Part shown: positions 1-8,940 of the stretch, piece after piece | How positions within the stretch are numbered: the stretch's first letter is position 1 | Layout: the number at the start of each line of letters is the position of its first letter | From: Aurantiacibacter poecillastricola | Lineage (GTDB): Bacteria > Pseudomonadota > Alphaproteobacteria > Sphingomonadales > Sphingomonadaceae | Length of the DNA: 64,000 nt | Assembly (NCBI RefSeq): GCF_030730945.1 | Contig: NZ_JAVAMS010000001.1 | Location: 1,054,001 to 1,118,000, forward strand | Reading direction: 5' to 3' | Position numbers and translations under genes: made by a program | Notes under the pieces: model-generated | Told to the model about the DNA's origin: nothing | The model's database searches: none | What the model saw: only the letters and a program-made list of their open reading frames with translations

Positions 1-308
1 GCGGGAGCCTTGATCACCCAAATGCGGTGGTCGCCCTCTTTCCGGATCGTCTCGACATTCTCCATGAACCTTGGAAGATTGCCGAAATCGCGCCAGAAGG
101 CATAGAGTTCGGCGCGCGGCTTGCGGATCGTAACCGTGCGCCCTAGCACCGCATTGTCGCTATCGGGGCTTTTGCGGGTGTAGAAGGGGGCATCGTCATC
201 GCCCCCCTTGCGCCGCTGCGACAGGAAGGCGCCGAAGGCCAGCCCCCCGATCGCAAGGCCGAGGCCGGCAACGGTGCCAGCCAGGCCGAGTTGCTTGTCA
301 TTGGTCAT
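1..308 (-). CDS. SRPBCC-family protein, partial
   Basis: The coding region runs off the left edge, so only the N-terminal ~102 residues are visible. A hydrophobic glycine/alanine-rich segment at about residues 8-30 is followed by a basic RRK stretch and a charged linker. Next comes text typical of the polyketide cyclase/START-like (SRPBCC) fold: TVTIRKPRAELYAFWRDF, then LPRFMENVE and a WVIKAP strand. The start at 308 is preceded by GAGGACAG, and only 9 bases separate it from the catalase stop, so the two genes are probably cotranscribed. Family members of this kind are often linked to stress genes; the ligand is unknown. The membrane-like N-terminus suggests an anchor, by inference. Confidence 0.8.
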   Translation of the reverse strand, partial: MTNDKQLGLAGTVAGLGLAIGGLAFGAFLSQRRKGGDDDAPFYTRKSPDSDNAVLGRTVTIRKPRAELYAFWRDFGNLPRFMENVETIRKEGDHRIWVIKAP

Positions 309-317
309 GGTCTGTCC

Positions 318-2411
318 TCAATCCTTCTTTACCTCTTCGCGATCCCAGAAGCGCAGCTTTGCGCAGCGACTGATGAAATCCTTGGCGGCATCGGGCTTGG
401 CCAGTTCGACGAAGCCGTCGTCCATCCGCTTTGCCACACCGGCGCCTTCGAGCAGCGCCATCGTCTCGGGGACGTAAGCAATGAACTTGGCGTGGGCGAA
501 GGCGTCGTTGACGAAGTCGATGCTGGGCTTGTCCTTGCCGAAATTCTCGGCGGCCTTCTCACCCATCACTAGCGCCACGGCGTCGTAAACCACCGAGGGG
601 CCGCCATCAATCTTCTGGTCGGCTTCCATCATCTCGCCGTCGGAGAGTTTCGCACCTGCCACATGCGGGGCGATGATCTCGACCATTGCACCCGCGCCCT
701 TGGCCGCGTCCTTCAACGCTTTCACCACTGCGGCATCACCGCCTTCGGCGATATAAATGCCCAGCTTGCGGCCCTTGAAACTGTCCGGTCCGTTCTTGAG
801 GATGGACAGCGCCGGGCTTTCGGGCAGATCGTCGATCGGCTTGCGCGCGGCGGTGATCTTTTCAGGCATTTCGGTCAGACCGATGCCGTCGGCAACCACC
901 TTGGCAAGGCCATCGTCGATGTGGCGCAGATGGCTTACCATCCGCTTGCGAATGTCCATCCGCTCGACCTTGGAAAGCTCGAACACCAGCGCATTGCCCA
1001 TATGGGTCTGCTCGATCGCGGTCTGCGAGATGTAGAACTGGCGCGCCTGGCTGTAGTGATCGGCAAAGGTCTCGCTGCGCACCCGAACCTTGGGCCCGGT
1101 AACCGGCGCTTCGTAGCTGGTGAAGCCATGCTCGGCACTGGCGCGGGGGCCACGCGGTTCGCGGTTGTCGTCCATATCGCCCGACCAGCTGTTAGGTTCG
1201 TAATTCGCCCGCCCCTTGGGGTTGGTCATAGCCATGTGGCCATCCTGCTGGAAATTGTGGACCGGACACTTGGGCGCGTTGATGGGGATATGCGTGAAGT
1301 TCGGGCCACCCAGCCGCTTCAGCTGCGTGTCGAGATAGGAGAAATTGCGGCCCTGGAGCAGCGGATCCTCACTGAAGTCCATCCCGGGCACGATGTTCTG
1401 TGTGCAGAAGGCGACCTGCTCGGTTTCCGCAAAGAAATTGTCGACATTGGCATCGAGCGTGAGCGTGCCGATGATTTCAACCGGAACCTGTTCCTCGGGA
1501 ATGATCTTGGTCGCGTCGAGCACGTCGAATTCGAAACTCTCGGCGAATTCCTCATCGAACACCTGAATGCCCAGATCCCACTGCGGGAAGTCGCCCGCCT
1601 CGATCGAATCCCACATATCGCGGCGATGGAAATCTGGGTCCATACCGTTGATCTTCAGCGCCTCGTTCCAGATTACTGATTGCAGACCCTGCTTAGGCTT
1701 CCAGTGGAACTTGACGAATTTCGCCTCGCCCTTCGCATTGATCAGGCGGAAGGTATGTACCCCAAAACCTTCCATGAAACGGAAGCTGCGCGGAATGGTG
1801 CGATCGGACATGATCCACATTACCATGTGCATGCTTTCCGGGCTCAGGCTGATGAAATCCCAGAAGTTGTCATGTGCGGTCTGTGCCTGGGGGAAACCGC
1901 GATCCGGCGCGGGCTTGGCGGCGTGGATCAGGTCCGGGAACTTGATCGCATCCTGGATGAAGAACACCGGGATGTTGTTGCCGACCAGATCCCAATTGCC
2001 TTCCTTCGTATAGAACTTCGTCGCGAAGCCGCGGACGTCGCGCGCCAGATCGGGTGAGCCCTTGTTCCCGGCCACGGTAGAGAAACGCGTGAAAGTAGGG
2101 GTCTTCTCACCGACATTATTGAAGATCGCGGCGTGTGAATATTCGGGAATTGCCTTCTTCAGCTCGAAAGTGCCGTGAATGCCATAGCCGCGAGCGTGGA
2201 CGACGCGCTCGGGAATGCGTTCGTGATCGAAGTGGAAGATCTTTTCGCGGCCGATATGATCTTCCAGAAGTTGCGGACCGCGCGGACCGGCGCTGAGCCA
2301 GTTCTGGTTATCGGCAACCGGCGCGCCCTGCGCGGTGGTCAGGATATCGTCCTCACCCTTGGGTTTTTGATGGGGGGCACCGCCCTTGGACAGGTTGAGG
2401 TCGTCCGACAT
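318..2411 (-). CDS. katE: Large-subunit monofunctional catalase (HPII/KatE type)
   Basis: Heme catalase of the large-subunit clade, converting hydrogen peroxide to water and oxygen. The catalytic histidine lies in RVVHARG (about His72) and the proximal heme tyrosine in FSYLDTQ (about Tyr359). After the catalase core, a C-terminal flavodoxin/GATase1-like domain starts near [16 protein letters not shown], which separates this clade from small catalases. The frame stays open 60 codons further upstream, but ATG 2411 is preceded by GGAGAA at ideal spacing and begins just before the conserved N-terminal region, giving 697 aa. The SRPBCC gene follows 9 bases after the stop. AT-rich DNA and repeated CCTCTGA motifs lie upstream and may be regulatory. 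Confidence 0.95.
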   Translation of the reverse strand: MSDDLNLSKGGAPHQKPKGEDDILTTAQGAPVADNQNWLSAGPRGPQLLEDHIGREKIFHFDHERIPERVVHARGYGIHGTFELKKAIPEYSHAAIFNNVGEKTPTFTRFSTVAGNKGSPDLARDVRGFATKFYTKEGNWDLVGNNIPVFFIQDAIKFPDLIHAAKPAPDRGFPQAQTAHDNFWDFISLSPESMHMVMWIMSDRTIPRSFRFMEGFGVHTFRLINAKGEAKFVKFHWKPKQGLQSVIWNEALKINGMDPDFHRRDMWDSIEAGDFPQWDLGIQVFDEEFAESFEFDVLDATKIIPEEQVPVEIIGTLTLDANVDNFFAETEQVAFCTQNIVPGMDFSEDPLLQGRNFSYLDTQLKRLGGPNFTHIPINAPKCPVHNFQQDGHMAMTNPKGRANYEPNSWSGDMDDNREPRGPRASAEHGFTSYEAPVTGPKVRVRSETFADHYSQARQFYISQTAIEQTHMGNALVFELSKVERMDIRKRMVSHLRHIDDGLAKVVADGIGLTEMPEKITAARKPIDDLPESPALSILKNGPDSFKGRKLGIYIAEGGDAAVVKALKDAAKGAGAMVEIIAPHVAGAKLSDGEMMEADQKIDGGPSVVYDAVALVMGEKAAENFGKDKPSIDFVNDAFAHAKFIAYVPETMALLEGAGVAKRMDDGFVELAKPDAAKDFISRCAKLRFWDREEVKKD

Positions 2412-2500
2412 GCGCATTCTCCGATTGGCTTCCAGTTCGTAAGACAAACGATGAGAGCCAAATTCAGTTGCTGATGAGAAAGAATAATTAAGGATATTAA

Positions 2501-2600
2501 CCATTGTTAATGGAGCGATTGTTCCCTCTGACGCAGTTACGGTGTTCTCGAACCTCTGATCCTGCGTAACTTCGTGCGCCACCGGTTGCATGATCAGAGG
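2501..2600. promoter_or_regulatory. Putative control region upstream of katE with inverted repeats
   Basis: Two structures are visible. CCATT-GTT-AATGG forms a short perfect hairpin at 2501-2513. CCTCTGATC at 2553-2561 is matched by its perfect inverse GATCAGAGG at 2592-2600, 30 bases away. A further CCTCTGA copy lies at 2525-2531. The region is AT-rich relative to its surroundings and lies 90-190 bases upstream of the chosen katE start. A role as regulator binding sites is an inference from the symmetry only. Confidence 0.4.
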
Positions 2601-2955
2601 TCAGGCGCAGCAAACCCTTTGCGTAATCCCTCATGCCAGAGTCACTGGTGTGCCTACGCGGCCGCGCAGAATTCGATCGCGATGATTGGTAAAGTGGCAG
2701 CGATGCGCCGGGGGAGCGGAGCGAGTGGGTGCCTCTTGCTGGGTGACACCCCCTAATACGAGGATCGAGGGCTTTCTCGCCGCGCAGGAGGATATCGAGA
2801 GTTTCGACGTTATCTACGCGCCGCAGGGTGTGCTGGCGCTACGGCCTCCGCCCACGAACCCGAAAACCAGACTTCCGATATCCTGGCAGGTGGCCCGCAC
2901 GGGATAGTTCTTTCTGAGCTGAAATGCGTCGGCTCCATGACCGGCATTTGGAGCT

Positions 2956-3435
2956 ATGTGGCGCTTGGCGGGGATGGTGGTGTGGATCACGCCGTTCACC
3001 GAATTCGTCTCGCTTCGGGTCGCCGCCATCCTCATTACGCGCTTCGCAGGACCGGCAATCACCTAAGTTAGCATGCGCTTGAGCGTATCGGTGCTGCTTT
3101 CGCTGGCCGCAGGCGCGGTGGGAGCGCTTAACCGGCTCGATCCTGATAACTGGTAAATTACCGGCTCGGCGACCGGGATGCTGGTCGCCGCTGCGCTTGC
3201 CCTTCCGGCGGGCACGATCGGTAGAAAGTTCGGGATCGGGCAAATGGGTATCGTGTTTTCCAGCCTGTTGGCGTTGGCAATTCAGATCGTAAGAATCAAC
3301 ATTTCACGGATCGTTATCTCTCGGCTCTACGGTGTGACCAACAGGCGAGGGCATTCGCGTCCTGACGGGCCCACGATTCCGGACTCACACGAATCGGCGG
3401 CAAGCGTCAGGACCGCAGCAGAAACATCGGAATGA
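2956..3435 (+). pseudogene. Decayed membrane-protein gene with two in-frame stops
   Basis: One reading frame carries three hydrophobic blocks. From ATG 2956 it reads MWRLAGMVVWITPF onward for 36 codons to a TAA at 3064. From ATG 3073 it continues with MRLSVSVLLSLAAGAVGAL to a second TAA at 3154. From 3157 it continues through MLVAAALALPAG and MGIVFSSLLALAIQIV before losing protein character near 3345. Consecutive hydrophobic segments in the same frame, broken only by stops, suggest a former multispanning inner-membrane protein. I cannot name the family; the final part is faintly MgtC-like. Chance hydrophobicity is the alternative, and no good Shine-Dalgarno is visible. Confidence 0.45.
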
Positions 3436-3439
3436 CCAA

Positions 3440-3941
3440 AATGAAAGTATAACCTTCTGTCGACATTTTTCGTAACGAACGGCAGCTTTCGAGAAGAGGT
3501 GGAGACCATCCTCATGACCGGAATTGGGGCGCAAAGGAGACATTGAACTACCTTGCCATTCGAAGCTGCTGAGACAATTCCGAGTCCTGAAAAAGGCATC
3601 GAACCAATGCATTAGATGGTTTTTGAGGGCCTTTTGAGGGCTTTTTGCCGAGGACCAAATTCCTAACTGTCAGATAACTCGCGGAAAAACTGCTCGAATG
3701 TGATGCCTCTTCTGGCACCATTTCGGTAAATTGATGATCTCTCGTCCCTTCGTTCCCATGACCGAAGCCGTGTCGAGCATGCGGTTATCTCTTGTCTTCG
3801 AACGATCTACAGCCAATCGCCCAAGCTCTTTGCCTTAGCGGCAGGACGCGGTGATCGTGCGGGTGGGCGAAAATGGTCTTGCGTGAAACTATCCCGGCTG
3901 ACAGGCGCTAGGGATACAAGACTATCTCAGAGGAGCCAATC
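3440..3941. other. Gene-poor stretch with repeat-like DNA
   Basis: No convincing gene is seen on either strand; open frames here lack recognisable protein character. The part around 3470-3600 resembles short interspersed non-coding segments I recall from sphingomonad genomes (core TGACCGGAATTGGGGCGCAA). A decamer, TTTTGAGGGC, is repeated at 3621-3630 and 3632-3641. The promoter of the valine operon must lie toward the right end, before the Shine-Dalgarno AGGAG of mmsA at about 3931. Confidence 0.4.
3621..3641. repeat. Short tandem repeat
   Basis: TTTTGAGGGC occurs twice with one base between the copies (3621-3630 and 3632-3641). It sits in non-coding DNA and no function is apparent. Confidence 0.5.
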
Positions 3942-5438
3942 ATGCGCCAGGTCCATCATTTCATAGCCGGCGAGCATTACGAGGTATCGGGTGCTCGCAA
4001 GCACGACATCTGGAATCCGTCGACCGGGGAGGTACAGGCGCAAGTGACACTTGGCGATGCCGCTTTGCTGGAGAAAGCGGTCGCCGCGGCGAAGAAGGTC
4101 CAGCCGGAATGGGCTGTGACAAATCCGCAGCGCCGCGCGCGCGTGATGTTCGCCTTCAAGCAGCTGCTCGAGGAGAACATGCAGGAGCTCGCCGAACTGC
4201 TCGCCTCCGAGCACGGCAAGGTGGTGGACGATGCCAAAGGCGATGTGCAGCGCGGCCTGGAGGTCATCGAGTTCGCCTGCGGCATTCCGCATGTGCAGAA
4301 GGGCGAGCACACGTTGGGCGCGGGCACGGGGATTGACGTTTATTCGATGCGCCAGCCGCTGGGTATCGGCGCGGGTATCACCCCGTTCAACTTTCCCGCC
4401 ATGATCCCGATGTGGATGTTCGGCATGGCGATCGCGGCGGGCAATGCCTTCATCCTCAAGCCCAGCGAACGTGACCCGAGCGTACCGCTACGGCTTGCGG
4501 AACTGTTCATGGAGGCTGGCGCGCCTGCCGGCCTGTTGCAGGTGGTTCACGGCGACAAGGAGATGGTGGACGCCATTCTCGACCACAAGGACATCGCCGG
4601 GGTAAGCTTCGTGGGCTCGTCCGACATCGCGCATTACGTATACCAGCGCGGCGCGAAGGCGGGCAAGCGCGTGCAGGCGATGGGCGGGGCGAAGAACCAC
4701 GGCATCGTGATGCCTGACGCCGATCTCGACATGGCGGTGAACGACCTGATGGGCGCGGCATACGGCTCCGCGGGTGAGCGCTGCATGGCGTTGCCGGTGG
4801 TGGTACCGGTGGGCGAGGATACCGCCGAGCGCCTCAAGGAAAAGCTGATCCCCGCGATCGAGGGGTTGCGGGTGGGCGTATCCAACGATCCCGATGCGCA
4901 TTACGGCCCGGTCGTCACGCCCGAGCACAAGGCGCGGATCGAGCAGTGGATCGACACTGCCGAGAAAGAAGGTAGCGAGGTCGTGATCGACGGGCGCGGC
5001 TTCAGCCTGCAAGGCCACGAGGACGGCTTCTTCGTCGGTCCGACCCTGCTCGACCACGTAACGCCCGGCATGGAAAGCTACAGGGAAGAGATCTTCGGCC
5101 CGGTGCTCCAGATCGTGCGGGCGAACGACTTCGACGAGGCAGTGCGCCTGCCGAGCGAACACCAGTATGGCAATGGCGTCTGCATCTTCACCCGCAACGG
5201 CCATGCTGCGCGCGAATTCGCCGCGAAGGTAGAAGTGGGCATGGTGGGTATCAACGTGCCGATTCCGGTGCCGGTCAGTTATCACAGCTTCGGCGGCTGG
5301 AAGCGGAGTGGCTTTGGCGATGCCGACCAATACGGCATGGAGGGCCTGAGGTTCTGGACCAAGATCAAGAAGGTCACCCAGCGCTGGCCGGATGGCGGCG
5401 GCGACGGCTCCAACGCCTTCCTGATCCCGACGCTGTGA
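3942..5438 (+). CDS. mmsA: CoA-acylating methylmalonate-semialdehyde dehydrogenase
   Basis: Oxidises methylmalonate semialdehyde with NAD and CoA to propionyl-CoA, the last step of distal valine breakdown. The 498-residue protein has the ALDH fold: TPFNFPAMIPMWMFGMAIAAGN in the Rossmann region, KPSERDPSVP for cofactor binding, and the catalytic cysteine in GERCMALPVVVPVG. That last motif is characteristic of the MmsA subfamily rather than of generic aldehyde dehydrogenases. The start is supported by AGGAG seven bases upstream. It is followed after about 50 bases by mmsB and then an enoyl-CoA hydratase, matching a valine-degradation operon. Cytoplasmic. Confidence 0.96.
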   Translation: MRQVHHFIAGEHYEVSGARKHDIWNPSTGEVQAQVTLGDAALLEKAVAAAKKVQPEWAVTNPQRRARVMFAFKQLLEENMQELAELLASEHGKVVDDAKGDVQRGLEVIEFACGIPHVQKGEHTLGAGTGIDVYSMRQPLGIGAGITPFNFPAMIPMWMFGMAIAAGNAFILKPSERDPSVPLRLAELFMEAGAPAGLLQVVHGDKEMVDAILDHKDIAGVSFVGSSDIAHYVYQRGAKAGKRVQAMGGAKNHGIVMPDADLDMAVNDLMGAAYGSAGERCMALPVVVPVGEDTAERLKEKLIPAIEGLRVGVSNDPDAHYGPVVTPEHKARIEQWIDTAEKEGSEVVIDGRGFSLQGHEDGFFVGPTLLDHVTPGMESYREEIFGPVLQIVRANDFDEAVRLPSEHQYGNGVCIFTRNGHAAREFAAKVEVGMVGINVPIPVPVSYHSFGGWKRSGFGDADQYGMEGLRFWTKIKKVTQRWPDGGGDGSNAFLIPTL

Positions 5439-5487
5439 GCGTGCTGCGGAACGGGGAGCGAGCCGAAAGGGATCGAGAGAGGTTTGT

Positions 5488-6360
5488 ATGAGAATAGCAT
5501 TTATCGGCCTTGGCAATATGGGCGGCGGCATGGCCGCCAACCTTGCAAAGGCAGGTCATGAGGTCCGTGCCTTCGACCTTTCGGAAGAGGCTTTGGCGGC
5601 AGCGCGCAAGAAGAACTGCCAGACATTCGCAACCGCGGCAGAGGCATGCGAGGGCGTGGAAGCGGTAGTGTCCATGTTACCCAACGGCCAGATCGTGAAA
5701 TCGGTCTATGAAGGCGAAGTTATCGGCCATGCGCCTGTCGGCGCGGTTCTCATCGATTGCTCCACCATCGATGTCGCTACCGCGCGCGACGTGATCGCGG
5801 CGGCGGAAGCGGCCGGGCACGACATGGTAGATGCTCCCGTATCAGGTGGGATTGCGGCGGCGGAGGGTGGCACGCTTACCTTCATGGTGGGCGGCAGCGA
5901 GAAAGCCTTCAAGCGCGCCGAGCCTGTGCTCTCGGACATGGGCAAGGCCGTGATCCATGCAGGCGATGCAGGCAATGGACAGGCGGCCAAGATCTGCAAC
6001 AACATGCTGCTGGCGGTGCAAATGATCGGCACGGCGGAGGGGTTCAGCATGGCCCGGAAGCTTGGCCTCGACCCGCAGACCTTCTACGATATTTCGAGCG
6101 TCAGTTCGGGCCAGTGCTGGAGTATGACCAGCTATTGCCCCGTGCCGGGCGTCGGCCCGAAGTCCCCGGCAGACAATGACTACCAGGGCGGTTTTGCCAC
6201 GGCGCTGATGCTGAAGGACCTGAAGCTGGCCATGGACGCTGCGGCCACCGCGCATGTGAATCCGCGCATCGGTGCGCTTGCCAAGGAGCTTTACGAAGCA
6301 TTCGATGGTGCAGGCAATGGCAGCCGGGATTTCTCTGCCATCATCACCGAATACGACTGA
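5488..6360 (+). CDS. mmsB: 3-hydroxyisobutyrate dehydrogenase
   Basis: NAD-dependent oxidation of 3-hydroxyisobutyrate to methylmalonate semialdehyde, feeding MmsA encoded just upstream. The N-terminus [21 protein letters not shown] is the beta-hydroxyacid dehydrogenase dinucleotide site. [22 protein letters not shown] is the substrate-binding signature, and the catalytic lysine lies in [14 protein letters not shown] (about residue 170). Length 290 aa is normal for the family. GAGAGAGG precedes the ATG. Tartronate semialdehyde reductase is a related alternative, but the neighbours favour the valine pathway. Confidence 0.95.
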   Translation: MRIAFIGLGNMGGGMAANLAKAGHEVRAFDLSEEALAAARKKNCQTFATAAEACEGVEAVVSMLPNGQIVKSVYEGEVIGHAPVGAVLIDCSTIDVATARDVIAAAEAAGHDMVDAPVSGGIAAAEGGTLTFMVGGSEKAFKRAEPVLSDMGKAVIHAGDAGNGQAAKICNNMLLAVQMIGTAEGFSMARKLGLDPQTFYDISSVSSGQCWSMTSYCPVPGVGPKSPADNDYQGGFATALMLKDLKLAMDAAATAHVNPRIGALAKELYEAFDGAGNGSRDFSAIITEYD

Positions 6361-6413
6361 AACACATTCGCGCCGGCCTTCATCGAGGCCCGCGGTTACC
6401 TATCTGGAGTGTC

Positions 6414-7199
6414 ATGGCAGACTATCAGAATCTTCTCGTCGAGCGGCACGGCGCCGTTACCCTCGTCACCATCAACCGGCCCGAGGCGCTTAACGCGCTG
6501 AATTCCGGAGTGTTGGCAGAACTGATCGATGCCTATGCGGCGTATGATGGAGATGACAGCCAGCGATGCCTCGTCCTCACCGGATCGGGCGACAAGGCCT
6601 TTGCGGCAGGGGCCGACATCAAGGAGATGGCCGACAAGCCTTCTGCCGAAATGTATTCGGAAGACTTCTTCGCCGGCTGGACCGAAGATTTTGCTCGCCG
6701 CACTCGCAAGCCGTGGATCGCCGCCGTCAACGGCTTCGCCCTGGGTGGCGGCTGTGAAGTTGCGATGATGGCGGATTTCATCATCGCCTCCGACAAGGCG
6801 AAGTTCGGCCAGCCTGAGATCAAGCTGGGCGTGCTGCCGGGCATGGGCGGATCGCAGCGCCTTACGCGCGCGGTTGGAAAGGCCAAGGCCATGGACCTTT
6901 GCCTGACCGGGCGAATGATGGATGCCGAGGAAGCCGAGCGTAGCAGTCTCGTCGCTCGCGTTGTGCCTCACGAGGAATTGCAGGTCGAGGCGATGAAGGC
7001 GGCCGAGGCGATAGCAGGCATGGCCCCGCTCGCCGCGATTGCCAACAAGGAAGCTGTCGATGCCGCTTTCGAGACGACGCTGGATCAGGGCATCAAGTAC
7101 GAACGCCGCCTGTTCCAGGTTCTGGCTGCGACCGACGACAAGGCAGAGGGCATGAAGGCCTTCGTCGAGAAGCGCGATCCTGCGTGGAAAGGGCGATAG
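6414..7199 (+). CDS. Enoyl-CoA hydratase (crotonase family)
   Basis: Adds water across the double bond of 2-enoyl-CoA thioesters. In this operon the likely substrate is methacrylyl-CoA, two steps before the MmsB reaction. The 261-residue protein contains AAGADIKEM (oxyanion/CoA region), the first catalytic glutamate in [17 protein letters not shown] and the second in [20 protein letters not shown], so it should be an active hydratase rather than a hydrolase or isomerase. GGAG lies upstream of the ATG. It is the third gene of the mmsA-mmsB unit and ends three bases from the convergent phosphomannose isomerase. Substrate is inferred from context. Confidence 0.93.
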   Translation: MADYQNLLVERHGAVTLVTINRPEALNALNSGVLAELIDAYAAYDGDDSQRCLVLTGSGDKAFAAGADIKEMADKPSAEMYSEDFFAGWTEDFARRTRKPWIAAVNGFALGGGCEVAMMADFIIASDKAKFGQPEIKLGVLPGMGGSQRLTRAVGKAKAMDLCLTGRMMDAEEAERSSLVARVVPHEELQVEAMKAAEAIAGMAPLAAIANKEAVDAAFETTLDQGIKYERRLFQVLAATDDKAEGMKAFVEKRDPAWKGR

Positions 7200-7202
7200 C
7201 CG

Positions 7203-8021
7203 TCAGCCGACCGGCGCGGTCACCAATGCCTTGCCTTGCGGAGCGAAGATGACGCTGGCGAGGTCGGGCGCGAGCGCGCATTCGCCCGGCTTCACCACTT
7301 CTTCGGCCCCAATCACGATCTCCCCGGCCAGCGGCAGGACCAGCAGCGGCGCAGCATAGCTGTAGTGCAAGCCCTCGTCCGGGATACCGTCCACCCAGTC
7401 GAGACGGAAATGCGGGCCGTCGACAAGCGTGGCGCTACCTGATGGGGGCACCGAGCGGTGGTTCGCCTCCAGGTCGTAGGGCGAGCCATCGGCGATTGCC
7501 ATTCCCTCGTCGAGGTGCAGTTCCCGGTCACGGCCATAGTCATAAAGGCGGTAGGTGATGTCGGAGTTCTGCTGAATCTCGATGATCGAACATCCTGCCC
7601 CGATGGCGTGCACGGTGTTTGCCGGGATGTAGAACAGGTCTCCCACGGTCACCTCGTGCCAGGTCAGCAATTGCTCGATCGATCCGTCGCGAGCCGCAGC
7701 GCGCATCGTTTCCGCATCGAGCGCCCTATCGAAGCCGATACCGAGCACTGCGCCCGGTTCCGCGCTCACCACCAGCCAGCATTCCTCCTTGCCGCGACGC
7801 CCCTTTCCGGAAGCTTCAGCCTGGTCCGAATTCGGGTGGCATTGCACCGACAGCTTCTCGCTGGTGAAGAGATATTTTACGAGGAGCTGGGACATCTGCG
7901 GAGGCGGATCGAACCAGATCTCGCCGATGCGCTTGCCTTCGGGCGCGACGAAAGGCGCGGGCAAGGCGTCCCGGCCCCAGACCTTCTCGACATGGTGGAT
8001 AGGTAGCAGCATCAGGGCCAT
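7203..8021 (-). CDS. manA: Class I mannose-6-phosphate isomerase
   Basis: Interconverts mannose 6-phosphate and fructose 6-phosphate for sugar-nucleotide and polysaccharide synthesis. The zinc-binding QCHPN motif and GKEECWLVV are visible in the first half, followed by the cupin segment GDLFYIPANTVHAIGAG and IIEIQQNSDITYRLYDYGR, all diagnostic of type I PMI. The 272-residue length fits the short alphaproteobacterial form. ATG 8021 and an in-frame ATG at 8012 are both possible starts and neither has a strong ribosome site. The gene stands alone, convergent with the enoyl-CoA hydratase gene and divergent from the permease gene. Confidence 0.93.
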   Translation of the reverse strand: MALMLLPIHHVEKVWGRDALPAPFVAPEGKRIGEIWFDPPPQMSQLLVKYLFTSEKLSVQCHPNSDQAEASGKGRRGKEECWLVVSAEPGAVLGIGFDRALDAETMRAAARDGSIEQLLTWHEVTVGDLFYIPANTVHAIGAGCSIIEIQQNSDITYRLYDYGRDRELHLDEGMAIADGSPYDLEANHRSVPPSGSATLVDGPHFRLDWVDGIPDEGLHYSYAAPLLVLPLAGEIVIGAEEVVKPGECALAPDLASVIFAPQGKALVTAPVG

Positions 8022-8103
8022 CTACGCCGCAATTGTGTCGATTGACAGTACCTTGCAAAATTCCTCTCGCCCAATGCTGCGCTGCAGCGTAGGGTGCCAA
8101 TCC

Positions 8104-8922
8104 GTGAACGGGGACACTGCCTTGATCCTGCCATTTATCGCCTTGCTGGCAGCGGGCGCGGGGGCAGGATTTGCCGGTGGGCTGTTCGGGATAGGCGGGG
8201 GCTTCGTGGTAGTCCCCGCGTTGATGCTGATCCTGCCGCTGATGGGCACGGCGCCCGAACAGTTGACCCATGTGGCGGTCGGCACTTCGCTGGCGACGAT
8301 CATCTTTACCTCGCTCCGCTCGGTCTTCAGCCATGCAAGGCGGGATGCGGTGGATGTCTCGGTGCTGAAAAGCTGGGCTCCATGGGTTGTGGGCGGCACC
8401 GTGCTGGGAGCCTGGATCGCCGACATCGTAAGTTCCGCTACCCTCGCGCTGATCTTTGGTGTCGGCGTGCTGGCCTTCGCCGTCCATTTCCTGAGCCCGC
8501 GGATCCATGACCGGCAACTGGCGCAGAGCATGCCGGGCGGTGCCACGCGCGCCGGACTGGCCGGGGGGCTGGGCCTGCTGTCCTCGCTACTGGGGATCGG
8601 CGGCGGCACGATCACCACCATGACCATGACGCTGTGCGGCACCTCGATCCACCGGGCCATCGGTACGGCAAGCGGCATGGGCGCAATCATCGCCGTGCCT
8701 GCCAGCATTGGTTTCGTGCTGATCGGGCTGGACGAGACAGGTCTACCGTGGGGCTCTGCAGGCTACGTCAACCTCCCCGCCGCGCTGGCGGTGATTGTCA
8801 CCAGCGTGCTGTTCGCGCCGCTGGGCGTGGCGCTGGCGCACAGGCTTTCGCCTGCGCTGCTGCGACGGGTATTCGGAATTTATCTCATCTTTGTCGGAGT
8901 GACGATGATCATCAATTCGTGA
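8104..8922 (+). CDS. TauE/SafE-family permease
   Basis: Predicted inner-membrane transporter of the sulfite/sulfonate exporter superfamily, with about eight hydrophobic segments. The family's duplicated glycine-rich motif is visible twice, GGLFGIGGGFVVVPALML near the N-terminus and SSLLGIGGGTITTMTMTL in the second half. The open frame extends far upstream through DNA antisense to manA, so a start near the first membrane segment is more sensible: GTG 8104, or TTG 8122 which has GGGGAC before it. The transported compound cannot be read from sequence; many members are annotated only as UPF0721. The next gene starts 18 bases downstream. Confidence 0.85.
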   Translation: MNGDTALILPFIALLAAGAGAGFAGGLFGIGGGFVVVPALMLILPLMGTAPEQLTHVAVGTSLATIIFTSLRSVFSHARRDAVDVSVLKSWAPWVVGGTVLGAWIADIVSSATLALIFGVGVLAFAVHFLSPRIHDRQLAQSMPGGATRAGLAGGLGLLSSLLGIGGGTITTMTMTLCGTSIHRAIGTASGMGAIIAVPASIGFVLIGLDETGLPWGSAGYVNLPAALAVIVTSVLFAPLGVALAHRLSPALLRRVFGIYLIFVGVTMIINS

Positions 8923-8940
8923 AGCGAAAGGGGTTTGACC

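Noticed and set aside
2839..3243. 134-codon minus-strand frame in the gene-poor region
   Set aside because: Highly basic, low-complexity product and no ribosome site; the plus-strand hydrophobic frame is more protein-like.
4488..5540. 350-codon frame antisense to mmsA
   Set aside because: Shadow of a well-conserved gene; no recognisable protein features.
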